Positions 43,711 to 53,847 of a stretch of DNA of 64,000 nt are shown piece by piece (within the stretch, counting starts at the first letter, position 1; the number at the start of each line of letters is the position of its first letter). Source of the stretch: Allopusillimonas ginsengisoli (GTDB lineage: Bacteria > Pseudomonadota > Gammaproteobacteria > Burkholderiales > Burkholderiaceae_B); the NCBI GenBank assembly GCA_005239165.1, contig RAPG01000015.1:34184-98183 (forward strand), read 5' to 3'. The notes beneath the pieces are model-generated. The model was not told the origin of the DNA, ran no database searches, and saw nothing but the letters and a program-made list of their open reading frames with translations. A program made the position numbers and the translations under genes.

Positions 43711-43727
43711 AAGATTCCCATTTTATA

Positions 43728-46700
43728 ATGGCAGCATACATGGCTATCGAAACAGACTCCCCGCTCACCCTTTCTTCCACCCGGCAAACGCTTTCCGCAC
43801 TGAAACCAGGGCAAAGGCTGATCCAGCCCTTGCCGCCCGGTTCAGGCGACGCATGGCTGCTGGCTGACCTCGCGCGTCAGTCGGGCAACACCGTGGTCGT
43901 GGTGTGTGCCGACCCACTGGCTGCCCAGCGGCTGGCCGAAGAAACACTGCTTTTTGCGCCCGACCTGCGTGTACGTCAGTTGCCCGACTGGGAAACCCTG
44001 CCCTATGACAGTTTTTCACCTCATCAAGACCTGGTTTCAGAGCGTCTGCGCACCATGCATGCGCTCATGCAGCGCAGCGTAGACATTCTCACCGTACCTG
44101 TAACAACGGCCTTGTACCGCCTGGCCCCGCCTGAATTCATGGCGGCCTATACGTTTTCGTTCAAACAGGGCGATACGCTGGACGAAGAAGGCTTGCGCAG
44201 CCAGCTTACCCTGGCCAATTACTCGCATGTCACACAGGTTACTTCGCCAGGCGAATTCTGCATACGGGGCGGCCTCATTGACCTGTTCCCCATGGGTTCG
44301 GTGCTGCCTTATCGTCTCGACCTGTTCGACAACGAAATCGAATCCATACGTAGTTTCGACATTGATACGCAGCGCAGTCTGTACCCCGTCAAGCAGGTGC
44401 AATTGCTGCCCGGCCGCGAGTTTCCCATGGACGAAGAGGCCCGGAACCGCTTTCGGGCACGGTTTCGCGAAACCTTCGAGGGTGATCCCTCGCGCGCCCT
44501 GCCTTATAAAGACATCGGCAACGGCATCGCCTTCGCCGGCATCGAATACTATCTGCCACTGTTCTTCGACACGACGGCCACCTTGTTTGACTATCTGCCG
44601 GCGCAGGCAATCACAGTCAGCCTGGGAGACATCAGCGGCACCATTCAGCGTTTCGCACAAGACACCCACAGCCGCTATCAGTTTCTGAAAAGCGATCGCG
44701 AGCGGCCTTTGCTGCCGCCCGAGCGATTGTTTCTCAACGAAGAAACCCTGTTTGGGCAATTCAAGAGCTTTGCCCGGCTCGCCCTCAGCGGCGAGCCGCC
44801 ACACCCCGATTTCCTGCCGCCTCCACAAGTCGCCGTAGCCCGCCGGGCCGATGACCCCGTGGCCAGCCTGCGCCAGCTCATCGGCCACGAAGACGGCCGC
44901 ATTGTGCTGTGCGCCGACTCGGCTGGCCGGCGCGAAACTCTGGTGCAGATGTTGGCCGAATTTGGCATCACCCCCGATAGCGGCGTCGAGTCACTGCAAG
45001 AATTCTTCCATTCAGACAGCCACTTTGCCTTAGTAACAGCGCCCCTGACCCGGGGCTTCAGTGTACGCGGCCAGCGTATCACCCTGCTTACAGAAAACGA
45101 CCTTTACCCCACTCAGGCACGGCCCACCCGCCGAGGCCGACGCACCCAAGAACATGGCAGCGACATCGAGGCCATGGTGCGCGACCTGTCCGAGTTGCGC
45201 GAAGGCGACCCCGTTGTGCATGCACAGCATGGCATCGGCCGCTACCTGGGTCTGAAAGAAATGGACCTGGGCGAAGGGCAAATGGAGCTTCTCCACCTTG
45301 AATACGCCAACGACAGCACGCTGTATGTGCCCGTATCGCAGCTACACGTCATCGCCCGTTACAGCGGCGCTGACCCCGAGCAAGCGCCCCTGCACCAGTT
45401 GGGCTCAGGCCAGTGGGACAAAGCCCGGCGCAAGGCCGCCCGGCAAGTACGTGACGCTGCCGCCGAACTGCTGGCCCTTTATGCGTTGCGCGCCGCCCGT
45501 GAAGGGTTTCGCTTCAAGCTGCCGCCTAACGACTATCAGGCTTTTGCCGAAGGCTTTGACTTCGAAGAAACACCCGATCAGGCAGCCGCCATTGAGGCGG
45601 TGCTGGGCGACATGACCTCGGGCCAGCCCATGGACCGCCTGGTCTGCGGTGACGTAGGTTTTGGCAAAACCGAGGTAGCACTGCGGGCGGCATTTGTTGC
45701 AGTCATGAATGACAAGCAGGTCGCAATGCTGTGCCCAACCACCTTGCTGGCCGAGCAGCATGCCCAGACTTTCGCTGACCGCTTCGCCGACTGGCCTGTA
45801 AAAATTGCTGAACTATCGCGCTTTCGCTCAGGCAAAGAGGTGTCGGCGGCCATAGAAGGCCTTAACAACGGCACCATCGACATCGTCATCGGCACGCATA
45901 AAATTCTGTCTAAAGACGTTAAATTCAAGCAGCTGGGCCTGGTCCTCATCGACGAAGAGCACCGTTTTGGGGTTCGTCAAAAAGAAGCCCTCAAGGCCTT
46001 GCGTGCCGAAGTCGACGTACTGACGCTGACCGCCACGCCCATCCCGCGAACCCTGGGCATGTCGCTCGAAGGCATACGCGACTTCTCAGTCATTGCGACC
46101 GCCCCTCAAAAACGCCTTGCAATCAAAACGTTTGTGCGGCGTGAAGATGGCAGCACCATACGTGAAGGCATACTCCGCGAGCTTAAACGCGGCGGGCAGG
46201 TGTACTTTCTGCACAACGAAGTTAACACTATTCTCAACCGACAGGCCTCGCTAGAAGAACTGGTGCCTGAGGCCCGCATTGCGGTTGCTCACGGTCAAAT
46301 GCCAGAGCGCCAGCTCGAAGAGGTCATGAAGGGGTTCTACCAGCAACGCTATAACGTGCTGCTCTGCACCACCATCATAGAAACCGGCATTGATGTGCCC
46401 ACTGCCAACACCATTGTCATCCACCGCGCAGACCGTCTGGGCCTGGCCCAGTTGCACCAGCTGCGCGGGCGGGTCGGACGATCGCATCATCAGGCCTACG
46501 CCTATCTTTTAACCCCGGGCGAAGACGCCATCACCTCCAATGCCAAAAAACGGCTGGAGGCCATACAGGCCATGGAAGAGCTCGGCTCAGGTTTTTTCCT
46601 GGCCATGCACGACCTCGAGATCCGCGGTACGGGCGAAGTGCTGGGCGAATCTCAGTCGGGCAACATCCACGAGATCGGCTTTTCGATGTACTCAGACATG

Positions 46701-47198
46701 CTCAACACGGCGGTACGCGCACTCAAGTCTGGCGAAGAGCCCGACCTGGAGTCTCCCTTTGCCGCTCAGTGCGAGGTAAATCTGCACGCGTCGGCGCTGC
46801 TGCCTTCCGACTATTGCCCCGACGTTCAGGCTCGCCTGGGTTTGTACAAAAAGCTGGCACATGCCCGCCATGAAGACGACCTTATCCTCATACAAGAAGA
46901 ACTGATCGACCGTTACGGCAAGCTGCCCGAGGCTGCGCAAACACTACTCGCCACACACCGCTTGCGCATTCATGCCGAACCCCTGGGCGTTATCAAGATC
47001 GAAGCCAGCGACAGCCAGGCATCCGTACAGTTTTCTGCCAAGCCCAATGTTGACCCCATACGTATCATTGAGCTGCTGCAAAAGCGCAAAGACGTGCGCC
47101 TGGCAGGCCAGGACAAGCTAAAAATCGAGATAAAACAGGGGGAAAAAGTCGCTGCGCGCATAGCCGCAGTGCGAGGTGTGCTCAGTGCCCTGCGTTAA
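43728..47198 (+). CDS. mfd: Transcription-repair coupling factor Mfd
   Basis: Removes RNA polymerase stalled at DNA lesions and recruits UvrA. 1156 residues: an N-terminal UvrB-like region (GDAWLLADLARQSG through RGGLIDLFPMG), an RNA-polymerase-interaction domain (about 485-570, DPVVHAQHGIGRYLGLKEMDLGEGQMELLHLEY), then the superfamily 2 translocase with Walker A GDVGFGKTEVALRA (about 640) and DEEHRFG (about 741), TATPIPRTLGMS, and the TRG motif and C-terminal UvrA-binding domain. The start at 43728 overlaps the ispD promoter region; an ATG four codons on is possible. Confidence 0.97.
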   Translation: MAAYMAIETDSPLTLSSTRQTLSALKPGQRLIQPLPPGSGDAWLLADLARQSGNTVVVVCADPLAAQRLAEETLLFAPDLRVRQLPDWETLPYDSFSPHQDLVSERLRTMHALMQRSVDILTVPVTTALYRLAPPEFMAAYTFSFKQGDTLDEEGLRSQLTLANYSHVTQVTSPGEFCIRGGLIDLFPMGSVLPYRLDLFDNEIESIRSFDIDTQRSLYPVKQVQLLPGREFPMDEEARNRFRARFRETFEGDPSRALPYKDIGNGIAFAGIEYYLPLFFDTTATLFDYLPAQAITVSLGDISGTIQRFAQDTHSRYQFLKSDRERPLLPPERLFLNEETLFGQFKSFARLALSGEPPHPDFLPPPQVAVARRADDPVASLRQLIGHEDGRIVLCADSAGRRETLVQMLAEFGITPDSGVESLQEFFHSDSHFALVTAPLTRGFSVRGQRITLLTENDLYPTQARPTRRGRRTQEHGSDIEAMVRDLSELREGDPVVHAQHGIGRYLGLKEMDLGEGQMELLHLEYANDSTLYVPVSQLHVIARYSGADPEQAPLHQLGSGQWDKARRKAARQVRDAAAELLALYALRAAREGFRFKLPPNDYQAFAEGFDFEETPDQAAAIEAVLGDMTSGQPMDRLVCGDVGFGKTEVALRAAFVAVMNDKQVAMLCPTTLLAEQHAQTFADRFADWPVKIAELSRFRSGKEVSAAIEGLNNGTIDIVIGTHKILSKDVKFKQLGLVLIDEEHRFGVRQKEALKALRAEVDVLTLTATPIPRTLGMSLEGIRDFSVIATAPQKRLAIKTFVRREDGSTIREGILRELKRGGQVYFLHNEVNTILNRQASLEELVPEARIAVAHGQMPERQLEEVMKGFYQQRYNVLLCTTIIETGIDVPTANTIVIHRADRLGLAQLHQLRGRVGRSHHQAYAYLLTPGEDAITSNAKKRLEAIQAMEELGSGFFLAMHDLEIRGTGEVLGESQSGNIHEIGFSMYSDMLNTAVRALKSGEEPDLESPFAAQCEVNLHASALLPSDYCPDVQARLGLYKKLAHARHEDDLILIQEELIDRYGKLPEAAQTLLATHRLRIHAEPLGVIKIEASDSQASVQFSAKPNVDPIRIIELLQKRKDVRLAGQDKLKIEIKQGEKVAARIAAVRGVLSALR

Positions 47199-47288
47199 CG
47201 CGTCAGCGCACACATGCCTGCTGCTGTACAGCCACGTTGACGTGCTCGCTGCTCAGCAGCACCTGCCATAAGTTTATCGTTAACGCAG

Positions 47289-47308
47289 CCGCTGCCACGT
47301 GGCAGCGG
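47289..47308. terminator. 20-bp perfect palindrome between mfd and serB, possible bidirectional terminator
   Basis: CCGCTGCCACGTGGCAGCGG sits between the convergent mfd and serB stops. It can form a strong GC hairpin in either transcript. Neither side has a long U tract, so Rho may be needed, or it may be a protein site. Confidence 0.4.
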
Positions 47309-47325
47309 TGCCTGATGCGCCTCGT

Positions 47326-48177
47326 CTAATGGGCGCGCCGAAACCAGTTCAAAATGGCATCTAGCGGGCTGAAACTCAATGCAAAATTGGCTTGCTCGCG
47401 TACTACTGGCTTGGCTCGGTAGGCCACTGAATAGTGCGCCAACGCCAGCATCTCCAAGTCATTGGCTCCATCACCCACAGCAATGATCTGTGCGGCTGAT
47501 GCACCCAACTCGTCAGCCAGAGCTTGCAAGTGCACTGCCTTCGCGGTGGCATCAACAATTGTGCCCTCAACACGGCCTGTAAGCACACCAGCCCGCTCTT
47601 CGAGTACATTGGCGTGGCACGCATCAAGACCCAGACGTTGCTTCATGCGTTCGGTAAAAAACGTAAACCCGCCCGAGACCAGCAAGGTCTTCACCCCGTG
47701 CGCTTTGACCCCTGCGACCAGCGCTTCGGCGCCGGGATTAAGTCGCAGCCTTTCTTCGTAGACACGCTCCAGCGCCTGCACGGGTACACCCTCGAGCAAG
47801 GCCACCCGGCGCGTAAGGCTTTCGGCGAAATCAGCGATTTCACCTCGCATGGCGGCCTCGGTAATCGCTGCCACCTCGGCCTTGCGCCCCACCATGTCGG
47901 CAATTTCGTCAATACATTCGATATTGATGAGGGTGGAATCCATATCCATAGCCAGTATGCGACAGTCGGCAAGCCGGTCAACGTGCGGCAAAAATGCGTA
48001 ATCCATACGCGTGTCTTCGCAGATCCGGGCTATGGTATTGCGGTCGTCATCTTCGACATCGAGTAGTCGCACGGCCGTGGGGCTTAGCTCTTGTACGCCC
48101 TGCGCACCGGTCAGCGCTGCAATTTTTTCTATATTGGCGGCAACAATGTGCGGCCCCTGAATAATTAGATGGTTCAT
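47326..48177 (-). CDS. serB: Phosphoserine phosphatase
   Basis: Last step of serine synthesis. 283 residues: an N-terminal ACT-like region (about 1-70), then the HAD phosphatase. The nucleophile Asp78 and acid Asp80 are in LAMDMDSTLINIECIDEIAD; motif II is LLVSGGFTFF, and Lys and Asp of motifs III/IV are in AVGDGANDLEML. The family's substrate-specific Glu is in IECID. It is convergent with mfd and downstream of the DUF2818 gene. Confidence 0.96.
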   Translation of the reverse strand: MNHLIIQGPHIVAANIEKIAALTGAQGVQELSPTAVRLLDVEDDDRNTIARICEDTRMDYAFLPHVDRLADCRILAMDMDSTLINIECIDEIADMVGRKAEVAAITEAAMRGEIADFAESLTRRVALLEGVPVQALERVYEERLRLNPGAEALVAGVKAHGVKTLLVSGGFTFFTERMKQRLGLDACHANVLEERAGVLTGRVEGTIVDATAKAVHLQALADELGASAAQIIAVGDGANDLEMLALAHYSVAYRAKPVVREQANFALSFSPLDAILNWFRRAH

Positions 48178-48258
48178 GCAATGTCCAACAAAAAACGGCC
48201 TTGCGGCCGTGAGCGCACGGTCGTTGAGATCAGCCGCGCAACGCGTACACCAGACCGC

Positions 48259-48803
48259 TTATCGGACCCTGTTGTGCTTGCGGCGATGCAGCAGATACTT
48301 CAACACGAAACCTGGATACCCCAAGACTACGAAGAGGCTAAGTGTAACCGCGTAAAACTGCCAGGCTTGGGCGAAAGCATTGCCAAGATTTAACTCGAAC
48401 GCAAACCCCAGCGTTCCGACAAGGCCATAAAACACCAGCAGTTCAATCAGCCTGACGAAAAAAGACTTTTCAACCTTGGCATGGCGAGTACGCCAGCCTG
48501 GATAAGCCAGTACAAGCCCAGTTAAGACCAGAGCGCCTATAAGCCGCAACGTAAATAACAGCGCAGACGCGGCATCACCCGCCAAAAGAACGGCGCCGCC
48601 TATTAGCCAATAGCCCAGCCATGCCACGCCCACCAGCACGCAAAAAACAGCAGCGAGCCTGGCCAGCGCAACCACGCTGGGGCAGGCTTTTCGCCCTTTT
48701 GCAGCCAGGGAAGCACCACAAACGGTCGTTCTGACAGAAAAGGCAGATTCGCCGTGATCAGTGCAAGCCCGATAACAAACCATACCGCAAAGGACTGACT
48801 CAT
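48259..48803 (-). pseudogene. DUF2818-type membrane protein, broken by a one-base frameshift
   Basis: The gene after nuoN. From ATG 48803 one frame encodes MSQSFAVWFVIGLALITANLPFLSERPFVVLPW and ends early at 48603. The adjoining frame picks up at VLVGVAWLGYWLIGG and continues through SFFVRLIELLVFYGLVGTLGFAFELNLGN to FVLKYLLHRRKHNRVR at 48259. The junction is a run of six T on the coding strand (A at 48642-48647). A seventh T would join the two parts as SLLFFCVLVGVAW with no gap. Restored, it is about 181 residues with five or six helices. In relatives a DUF2818 gene stands next to nuoN; the function is unknown. Sequencing error is as likely as a true mutation. Confidence 0.8.
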
Positions 48804-48831
48804 TTACTTCCTAAGGAAATTGCCTGGCTGA

Positions 48832-50316
48832 CTACTGGAACTTCAGCGAACCTTCGATCACGCTGACGCACAGGGCCATCAGACCACCCGGCAGTATGCC
48901 CAGGCCAATAATCAGCAAACCATTGACTGACATCATGCCTTTGGTAATCACACCGTAGCTGATCGGCGCGACCTCGCCTTCGGGTTCGTCAAAGTAGGCT
49001 GCCTTCACCACACGCAAATAGTAGAACGCACCAATGAGCGAGAATATGACGGCGACGACGGCTAGCCAGACGTAGCCTGCGCCAATAAGCGCTTGCAGCA
49101 CGGCCAGTTTGGCGTAAAAGCCGGCCAGCGGCGGAATACCCGTCAGCGAGAACATCGCCAGCAACAACATGCCGGCAAGTACGGGATCACGCCGGTTCAG
49201 GCCTTTAAGATCGGAAATATTCTCGCATTCAAAGCCTCGTCGGCTCAGGAGAAGAATAAGGCCGAAGGTTACCAGCGTGGTCAACACGTAGATCACGATA
49301 TAAAACAGGGCCGAGCCATAGGCAGAGCCTGCTGTGACCATGTCATTGTGAACGCCGGAAAGCAAGCCCAGGAACACAAAGCCCATATGTGAAATAGTGG
49401 AGTACGCCAGCATGCGCTTAAAGTTGGTCTGCACAATGGCGGTGATGTTGCCAACGGCGAGCGAAAGCACCGCAATAATAAGCAACATAGGCTGCCAGTC
49501 GATGGCAATGCCGTGCAAGCCCTCAATGAGCAGACGCAGCGTTATGGCGAAGGCGGCAAACTTGGGCGCAGCAGCCACAATGAGCGTGACCGCCGTAGGG
49601 GCGCCTTCGTACACGTCGGGTGCCCACATATGAAAAGGTGCTGACGCCATTTTGAACGCCAGACCCGCGACGATGAACACCGAACCAAATACCAGCGGCA
49701 GGCGATCTGCATTGCCGCTGCCAATAACCTGAGCAATAAGACGCAGGTTAAGTTGCCCGGTGGCACCATAAATCATCGACATGCCATACAGCATCACACC
49801 CGAGGCCAGAGCCCCGAGCACGAAATACTTCATGGCTGCCTCGGTGGCGGTGACATCATCGCGGCGCAAGGCCACCAGCGCATACAGCGCAAAGGACATA
49901 AGCTCGACGCCAAGATAAACCGTGAGCATGCTGCCCGCAGAGATCATGACGAACTGGCCCAGCAGTGCAAGCAGAGTGAGCGAGTAAAGCTCGCCACCAT
50001 GCGTCAGCATGTCGCGATCTTCGGCGTATTCGCGACCGTACACCAGTGTGGCAATGACAGCAGCGCAGGAAAGCAGCTTAAGAAAATGAGACAGCGAGTC
50101 GACGACATACAGGCCGCCGAACGAATTGCCTTGCACCCCCTGGCTCCATTGCCAGGCCGAAACCAGCGCTATGAGCATTACTGTGGCCACACTGAACAAA
50201 AACGTGCCATGCCGGACTTTCGACTTGCTGAACGCATCAAACAGCAATGCCGCGCAGGCCATGATCAAAAGCAGGATCTCAGGCAAGGCCAGGGCGAAAT
50301 GAAATTGGTTTTGCAT
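48832..50316 (-). CDS. nuoN: NADH-quinone oxidoreductase subunit N
   Basis: Antiporter-like proton-pumping subunit of respiratory complex I in the inner membrane. 494 residues with about 14 helices. Conserved signals are the Glu in VYLGVELMSFALYALVAL, the Lys in FKMASAPFHMWAPDVYEGAPTAVT and the Lys in QTNFKRMLAYSTISHMGF. Last structural gene of the nuo operon, 12 bases after nuoM. Confidence 0.96.
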   Translation of the reverse strand: MQNQFHFALALPEILLLIMACAALLFDAFSKSKVRHGTFLFSVATVMLIALVSAWQWSQGVQGNSFGGLYVVDSLSHFLKLLSCAAVIATLVYGREYAEDRDMLTHGGELYSLTLLALLGQFVMISAGSMLTVYLGVELMSFALYALVALRRDDVTATEAAMKYFVLGALASGVMLYGMSMIYGATGQLNLRLIAQVIGSGNADRLPLVFGSVFIVAGLAFKMASAPFHMWAPDVYEGAPTAVTLIVAAAPKFAAFAITLRLLIEGLHGIAIDWQPMLLIIAVLSLAVGNITAIVQTNFKRMLAYSTISHMGFVFLGLLSGVHNDMVTAGSAYGSALFYIVIYVLTTLVTFGLILLLSRRGFECENISDLKGLNRRDPVLAGMLLLAMFSLTGIPPLAGFYAKLAVLQALIGAGYVWLAVVAVIFSLIGAFYYLRVVKAAYFDEPEGEVAPISYGVITKGMMSVNGLLIIGLGILPGGLMALCVSVIEGSLKFQ

Positions 50317-50328
50317 AATAGTTCTGGT

Positions 50329-51831
50329 CTACAGTTTCGAGACGGAAACGTGCTGGAGCAACGCCTCCACTGACACGTGCATGACATCCGTAAACGGCTT
50401 GGGATAGATACCCATGTACAGCACCGCGATTGCCAAAAGGCCCATAATGAAGAACTCGCGCGAGCTCAGATCACTCATGCCGCGTACATTGTCATTGGTC
50501 ACTTCGCCGAACGCCACACGCTTGAGCATCCAGAGCGAATACGAGGCACCGAGAATCAGTGCAAGGGCAGCAAGCAGGCCTATCCAGAAGTTGTATTGAA
50601 CTGCCCCCATGATGACCGTGAACTCACCAACGAAACCGCTGGTGGCGGGCAGACCAGCATTGGCCATGGAAAACAGTACGAAAAACGTGACGAATCGCGG
50701 CATAACATTGATGACGCCGCCATAGGCAGCAATTTCACGCGTATGCAGGCGGTCGTAAAGAACGCCGATACACAAAAACATGGCTCCGGAGACAAAGCCG
50801 TGCGAGATCATCTGAACGATGGCGCCCTCAACCCCGACGTTATTGAATACGAAAAAGCCCAGTGTCACAAAACCCATGTGAGCGACCGATGAATAAGCTA
50901 CCAGCTTCTTCATGTCGTCCTGCACAATGGCGACCAGCCCGATATAAATAACGGCAACCAGAGACAGCGCGATCATCATACCGGCCAGACTGTGCGACGC
51001 GTCAGGTGTGATGGGTAGCGAGAACCGCAGAAAACCGTAGGCACCCAGCTTCAGCATAATGGCCGCCAGCACCACCGAACCCCCGGTAGGCGCCTCAACG
51101 TGTGCGTCCGGCAACCAGGTATGCACTGGCCACATGGGTACCTTGACGGCGAAGGCCGCCAGCAGAGCAATAAATATGAGAATCTGTGGCGTGTAGCCAA
51201 GCTTGAGTGCGTGCCATTCGAGAATATCGAAGGAGCCGCCCGCCGCATGATACAGATAGATAAACGCCACCAATGTCAGCAATGACCCCAGCAGCGTGTA
51301 CAGAAAAAACTTGATGGCCGCATAAACGCGATTTGGCCCGCCCCACACCCCGATGATGAGATACATGGGAATGAGGGTTGCCTCGAAGAACACATAAAAC
51401 AGCATGCCATCGAGTGAGGCGAACACGCCAACCATAAAGCCCGACAGGATCAGAAAGGCCGCCATGTATTGCGCTATGCGGCTGGTGATCACTTGCCAGC
51501 CCGCCAGCACCACAATAATCGTGATGAAGGCCGTCAGCAGGACAAACCACAGCGAGATGCCGTCTATGCCCAGGTGGTAATTGATGGAAAAGGTTTCAAT
51601 CCAGGGCGCCATCTCGACAAACTGCATGTTTGCCGTCGTCGGGTCGAAACCTGTGTACAGCGGGATCGTCACCAAAAAGCCAAGCACCGCTCCGACGAGC
51701 GCCACCGTGCGGGTAAGCTCTGGCCGGTCGTCGCGCCCCACCAGCAGCACGAGCAGGCCCGCAACGATGGGAACAAAAATCGAAAGTGTTAGCCAGGGAA
51801 GAGTAGAAGACGCCATGTTGCTAACCATCAT
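50329..51831 (-). CDS. nuoM: NADH-quinone oxidoreductase subunit M
   Basis: Antiporter-like complex I subunit, 500 residues and about 14 helices. FFEATLIPMYLIIGVWGG supplies the conserved Glu, LAAFAVKVPMWPVHTWLPDAHVEAPTGGSV the central Lys, and QDDMKKLVAYSSVAHMGF the second Lys. The start at 51831 overlaps the nuoL stop (ATGA); another ATG five codons later (MASSTLPWLTLSIFVP) fits the family equally well. Confidence 0.96.
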   Translation of the reverse strand: MMVSNMASSTLPWLTLSIFVPIVAGLLVLLVGRDDRPELTRTVALVGAVLGFLVTIPLYTGFDPTTANMQFVEMAPWIETFSINYHLGIDGISLWFVLLTAFITIIVVLAGWQVITSRIAQYMAAFLILSGFMVGVFASLDGMLFYVFFEATLIPMYLIIGVWGGPNRVYAAIKFFLYTLLGSLLTLVAFIYLYHAAGGSFDILEWHALKLGYTPQILIFIALLAAFAVKVPMWPVHTWLPDAHVEAPTGGSVVLAAIMLKLGAYGFLRFSLPITPDASHSLAGMMIALSLVAVIYIGLVAIVQDDMKKLVAYSSVAHMGFVTLGFFVFNNVGVEGAIVQMISHGFVSGAMFLCIGVLYDRLHTREIAAYGGVINVMPRFVTFFVLFSMANAGLPATSGFVGEFTVIMGAVQYNFWIGLLAALALILGASYSLWMLKRVAFGEVTNDNVRGMSDLSSREFFIMGLLAIAVLYMGIYPKPFTDVMHVSVEALLQHVSVSKL

Positions 51832-53831
51832 TTAACCGTCAGTACGAAAAAGGAAATAAAAGCCATGATCCCGACGATCATTGCAAAGGCGTAATGGAAA
51901 ATATAGCCCGACTGCAAGTGCCGGCTGACCGCAGACACCCAGCCCACAAGGCGTGCGCTGCCGTTGACCATTAGCCCGTCGATAAGACCCCGGTCGCCTG
52001 CCTGCCAGAAGCCCCGGCCCAGCATGCGGGTGCCGCGTGCCATTACCTGCTCGTTAAACCAGTCAGCATAGTACTTGTTGTCGAGAACACGGTACAGAAA
52101 CGAGAGGTTGCTCTTGATGGCAGCTGGCACCCTGGGGTTGATGAGATAGCAATACCAGGTGACTACCAGCCCGGCAATCATCAGCCAGAACGGTACAGTC
52201 GAGAAACCATGAATGGCGTAGGCAACCCAGCCATCCCAGTGATGCGCCAGTTCGGCCATCGCAGGGTGCTGCGGCAGGTTGACGATTGCGCCTCTGAAGT
52301 ACCCGTCGAACAATAGCGGATCAATAAACCAGAAGCCTGCCACCACCGATGGAATAGCCAGAAGCACCAGCGGCAGCGTAACCACCCACGGTGACTCTTT
52401 GGGCGTACCACCATGATGATCGTGGTCATCGGCATGGCCGTGCGCTGCAGCGGCATGGGTATCAAAGCGCTCTTTACCGTGGAAAACCAGAAAATACACG
52501 CGGAACGAATACAAGGAGGTGACGAATACACCGATGAGCGTGGCGTAGTACGCAAAACTGGCACCCCACACATTGGCCGCGCCCGCTGCTTCGATGACGT
52601 GCTCTTTGGAATAGAACCCCGAGAAGAACGGCGTGCCCACCAGGGCGAGCGTACCGATAAGAAACGTGATCCAGGTAACAGGCATATATTTGCGCAGGCC
52701 ACCCATGTTGCGGATGTCCTGATCGTGATGCATGCCGATAATGACCGAGCCAGCCCCAAGAAACAGCAGCGCCTTGAAGAAGGCGTGGGTCATCAGGTGA
52801 AAGATCGCCACCGAATAGGCCGAGGCACCTAGCGCCACCGTCATGTAACCCAGCTGTGAGAGCGTCGAATAAGCGATGACGCGCTTGATGTCATTCTGGA
52901 CGATGCCCAGAATACCCAGAAACAGCGCGCCGATCGACCCGATCACAATAATGAAGGAAAGCGCGGTATCTGAAAGTTCAAACAATGGTGAAAATCGTGC
53001 CACCATGAAAATACCCGCCGTCACCATGGTCGCCGCGTGGATCAGCGCCGAGATGGGCGTAGGGCCTTCCATGGAGTCAGGCAACCATGTGTGCAGCGGC
53101 ACTTGTGCGGATTTGCCCATGGCACCCACAAACAGACAAATGCAGGCCACTGTGAGCATTTTCCAGTCACTGCCAGGAAAGCCGATTTCAGCCAGCGAAT
53201 TTGCCTGCGAAAAAACATCGGCGTAGTTCAGGCTGCCACTGTATGCAAACAGCAGGCCTATGCCCAGTATGAAACCGAAGTCACCCACGCGGTTAACGAG
53301 GAAGGCTTTCATGTTGGCGTACACCGCCGTTGGTCGTGTGTACCAGAAACCAATCAACAGATATGACACCAGGCCAACCGCTTCCCACCCAAAGAACAGC
53401 TGCAACATGTTGTTGGACATGACCAACATAAGCATGGAGAAGGTGAACAACGAAATATATGAGAAGAACCGCGAGTACCCAGGGTCATCGACCATATAGC
53501 CTATGGTGTAGATATGCACCATCAGCGAAACAAAGGTCACCACCACCATCATGAGCGCGGTAAGCGAGTCGATAAGAAAGCCGATTTCGACGCGGGTGGT
53601 GCCGATCACGCTCCAGGTGTAGAGCATGTCGTTGTAGGTGTGGCCATCGAGCACCTGAAACAGTACGATAACTGATCCGATGAACGAGATTAACACCCCC
53701 GTAATCGTAATGCGGTGTGCAGTGAAACGCCCAACCCAGCTTCCCAGGAAACCTGTGCCGAACAGGCCGGCGATCAGGGCTCCGGCCAGGGGAGCCAGGG
53801 CAATCAACAGATAAAGACTTGGTGAATTCAT
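51828..53831 (-). CDS. nuoL: NADH-quinone oxidoreductase subunit L
   Basis: The distal antiporter-like subunit with the long lateral helix. 667 residues from the ATG at 53831 (MNSPSLYLLIALAPLAG); an upstream in-frame start adds 12 residues. FFGWEAVGLVSYLLIGFWY holds the essential Glu, GKSAQVPLHTWLPDSMEGPTPISALIHAATMVTAG the Lys/His signature, and QNDIKRVIAYSTLSQLGYM the second Lys. A His-rich loop (THAAAAHGHADDHDHHGG) near residue 480 on the membrane exterior is a local feature, possibly metal-binding. Confidence 0.96.
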   Translation of the reverse strand: MNSPSLYLLIALAPLAGALIAGLFGTGFLGSWVGRFTAHRITITGVLISFIGSVIVLFQVLDGHTYNDMLYTWSVIGTTRVEIGFLIDSLTALMMVVVTFVSLMVHIYTIGYMVDDPGYSRFFSYISLFTFSMLMLVMSNNMLQLFFGWEAVGLVSYLLIGFWYTRPTAVYANMKAFLVNRVGDFGFILGIGLLFAYSGSLNYADVFSQANSLAEIGFPGSDWKMLTVACICLFVGAMGKSAQVPLHTWLPDSMEGPTPISALIHAATMVTAGIFMVARFSPLFELSDTALSFIIVIGSIGALFLGILGIVQNDIKRVIAYSTLSQLGYMTVALGASAYSVAIFHLMTHAFFKALLFLGAGSVIIGMHHDQDIRNMGGLRKYMPVTWITFLIGTLALVGTPFFSGFYSKEHVIEAAGAANVWGASFAYYATLIGVFVTSLYSFRVYFLVFHGKERFDTHAAAAHGHADDHDHHGGTPKESPWVVTLPLVLLAIPSVVAGFWFIDPLLFDGYFRGAIVNLPQHPAMAELAHHWDGWVAYAIHGFSTVPFWLMIAGLVVTWYCYLINPRVPAAIKSNLSFLYRVLDNKYYADWFNEQVMARGTRMLGRGFWQAGDRGLIDGLMVNGSARLVGWVSAVSRHLQSGYIFHYAFAMIVGIMAFISFFVLTVK

Positions 53832-53847
53832 GATATTTGCAACCCCA

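Noticed and set aside
48169..48393. Small plus-strand frame of 74 codons between serB and the DUF2818 gene
   Set aside because: It overlaps the beginning of serB and the end of the DUF2818 gene on the opposite strand, has no ribosome binding site and no recognisable domain.
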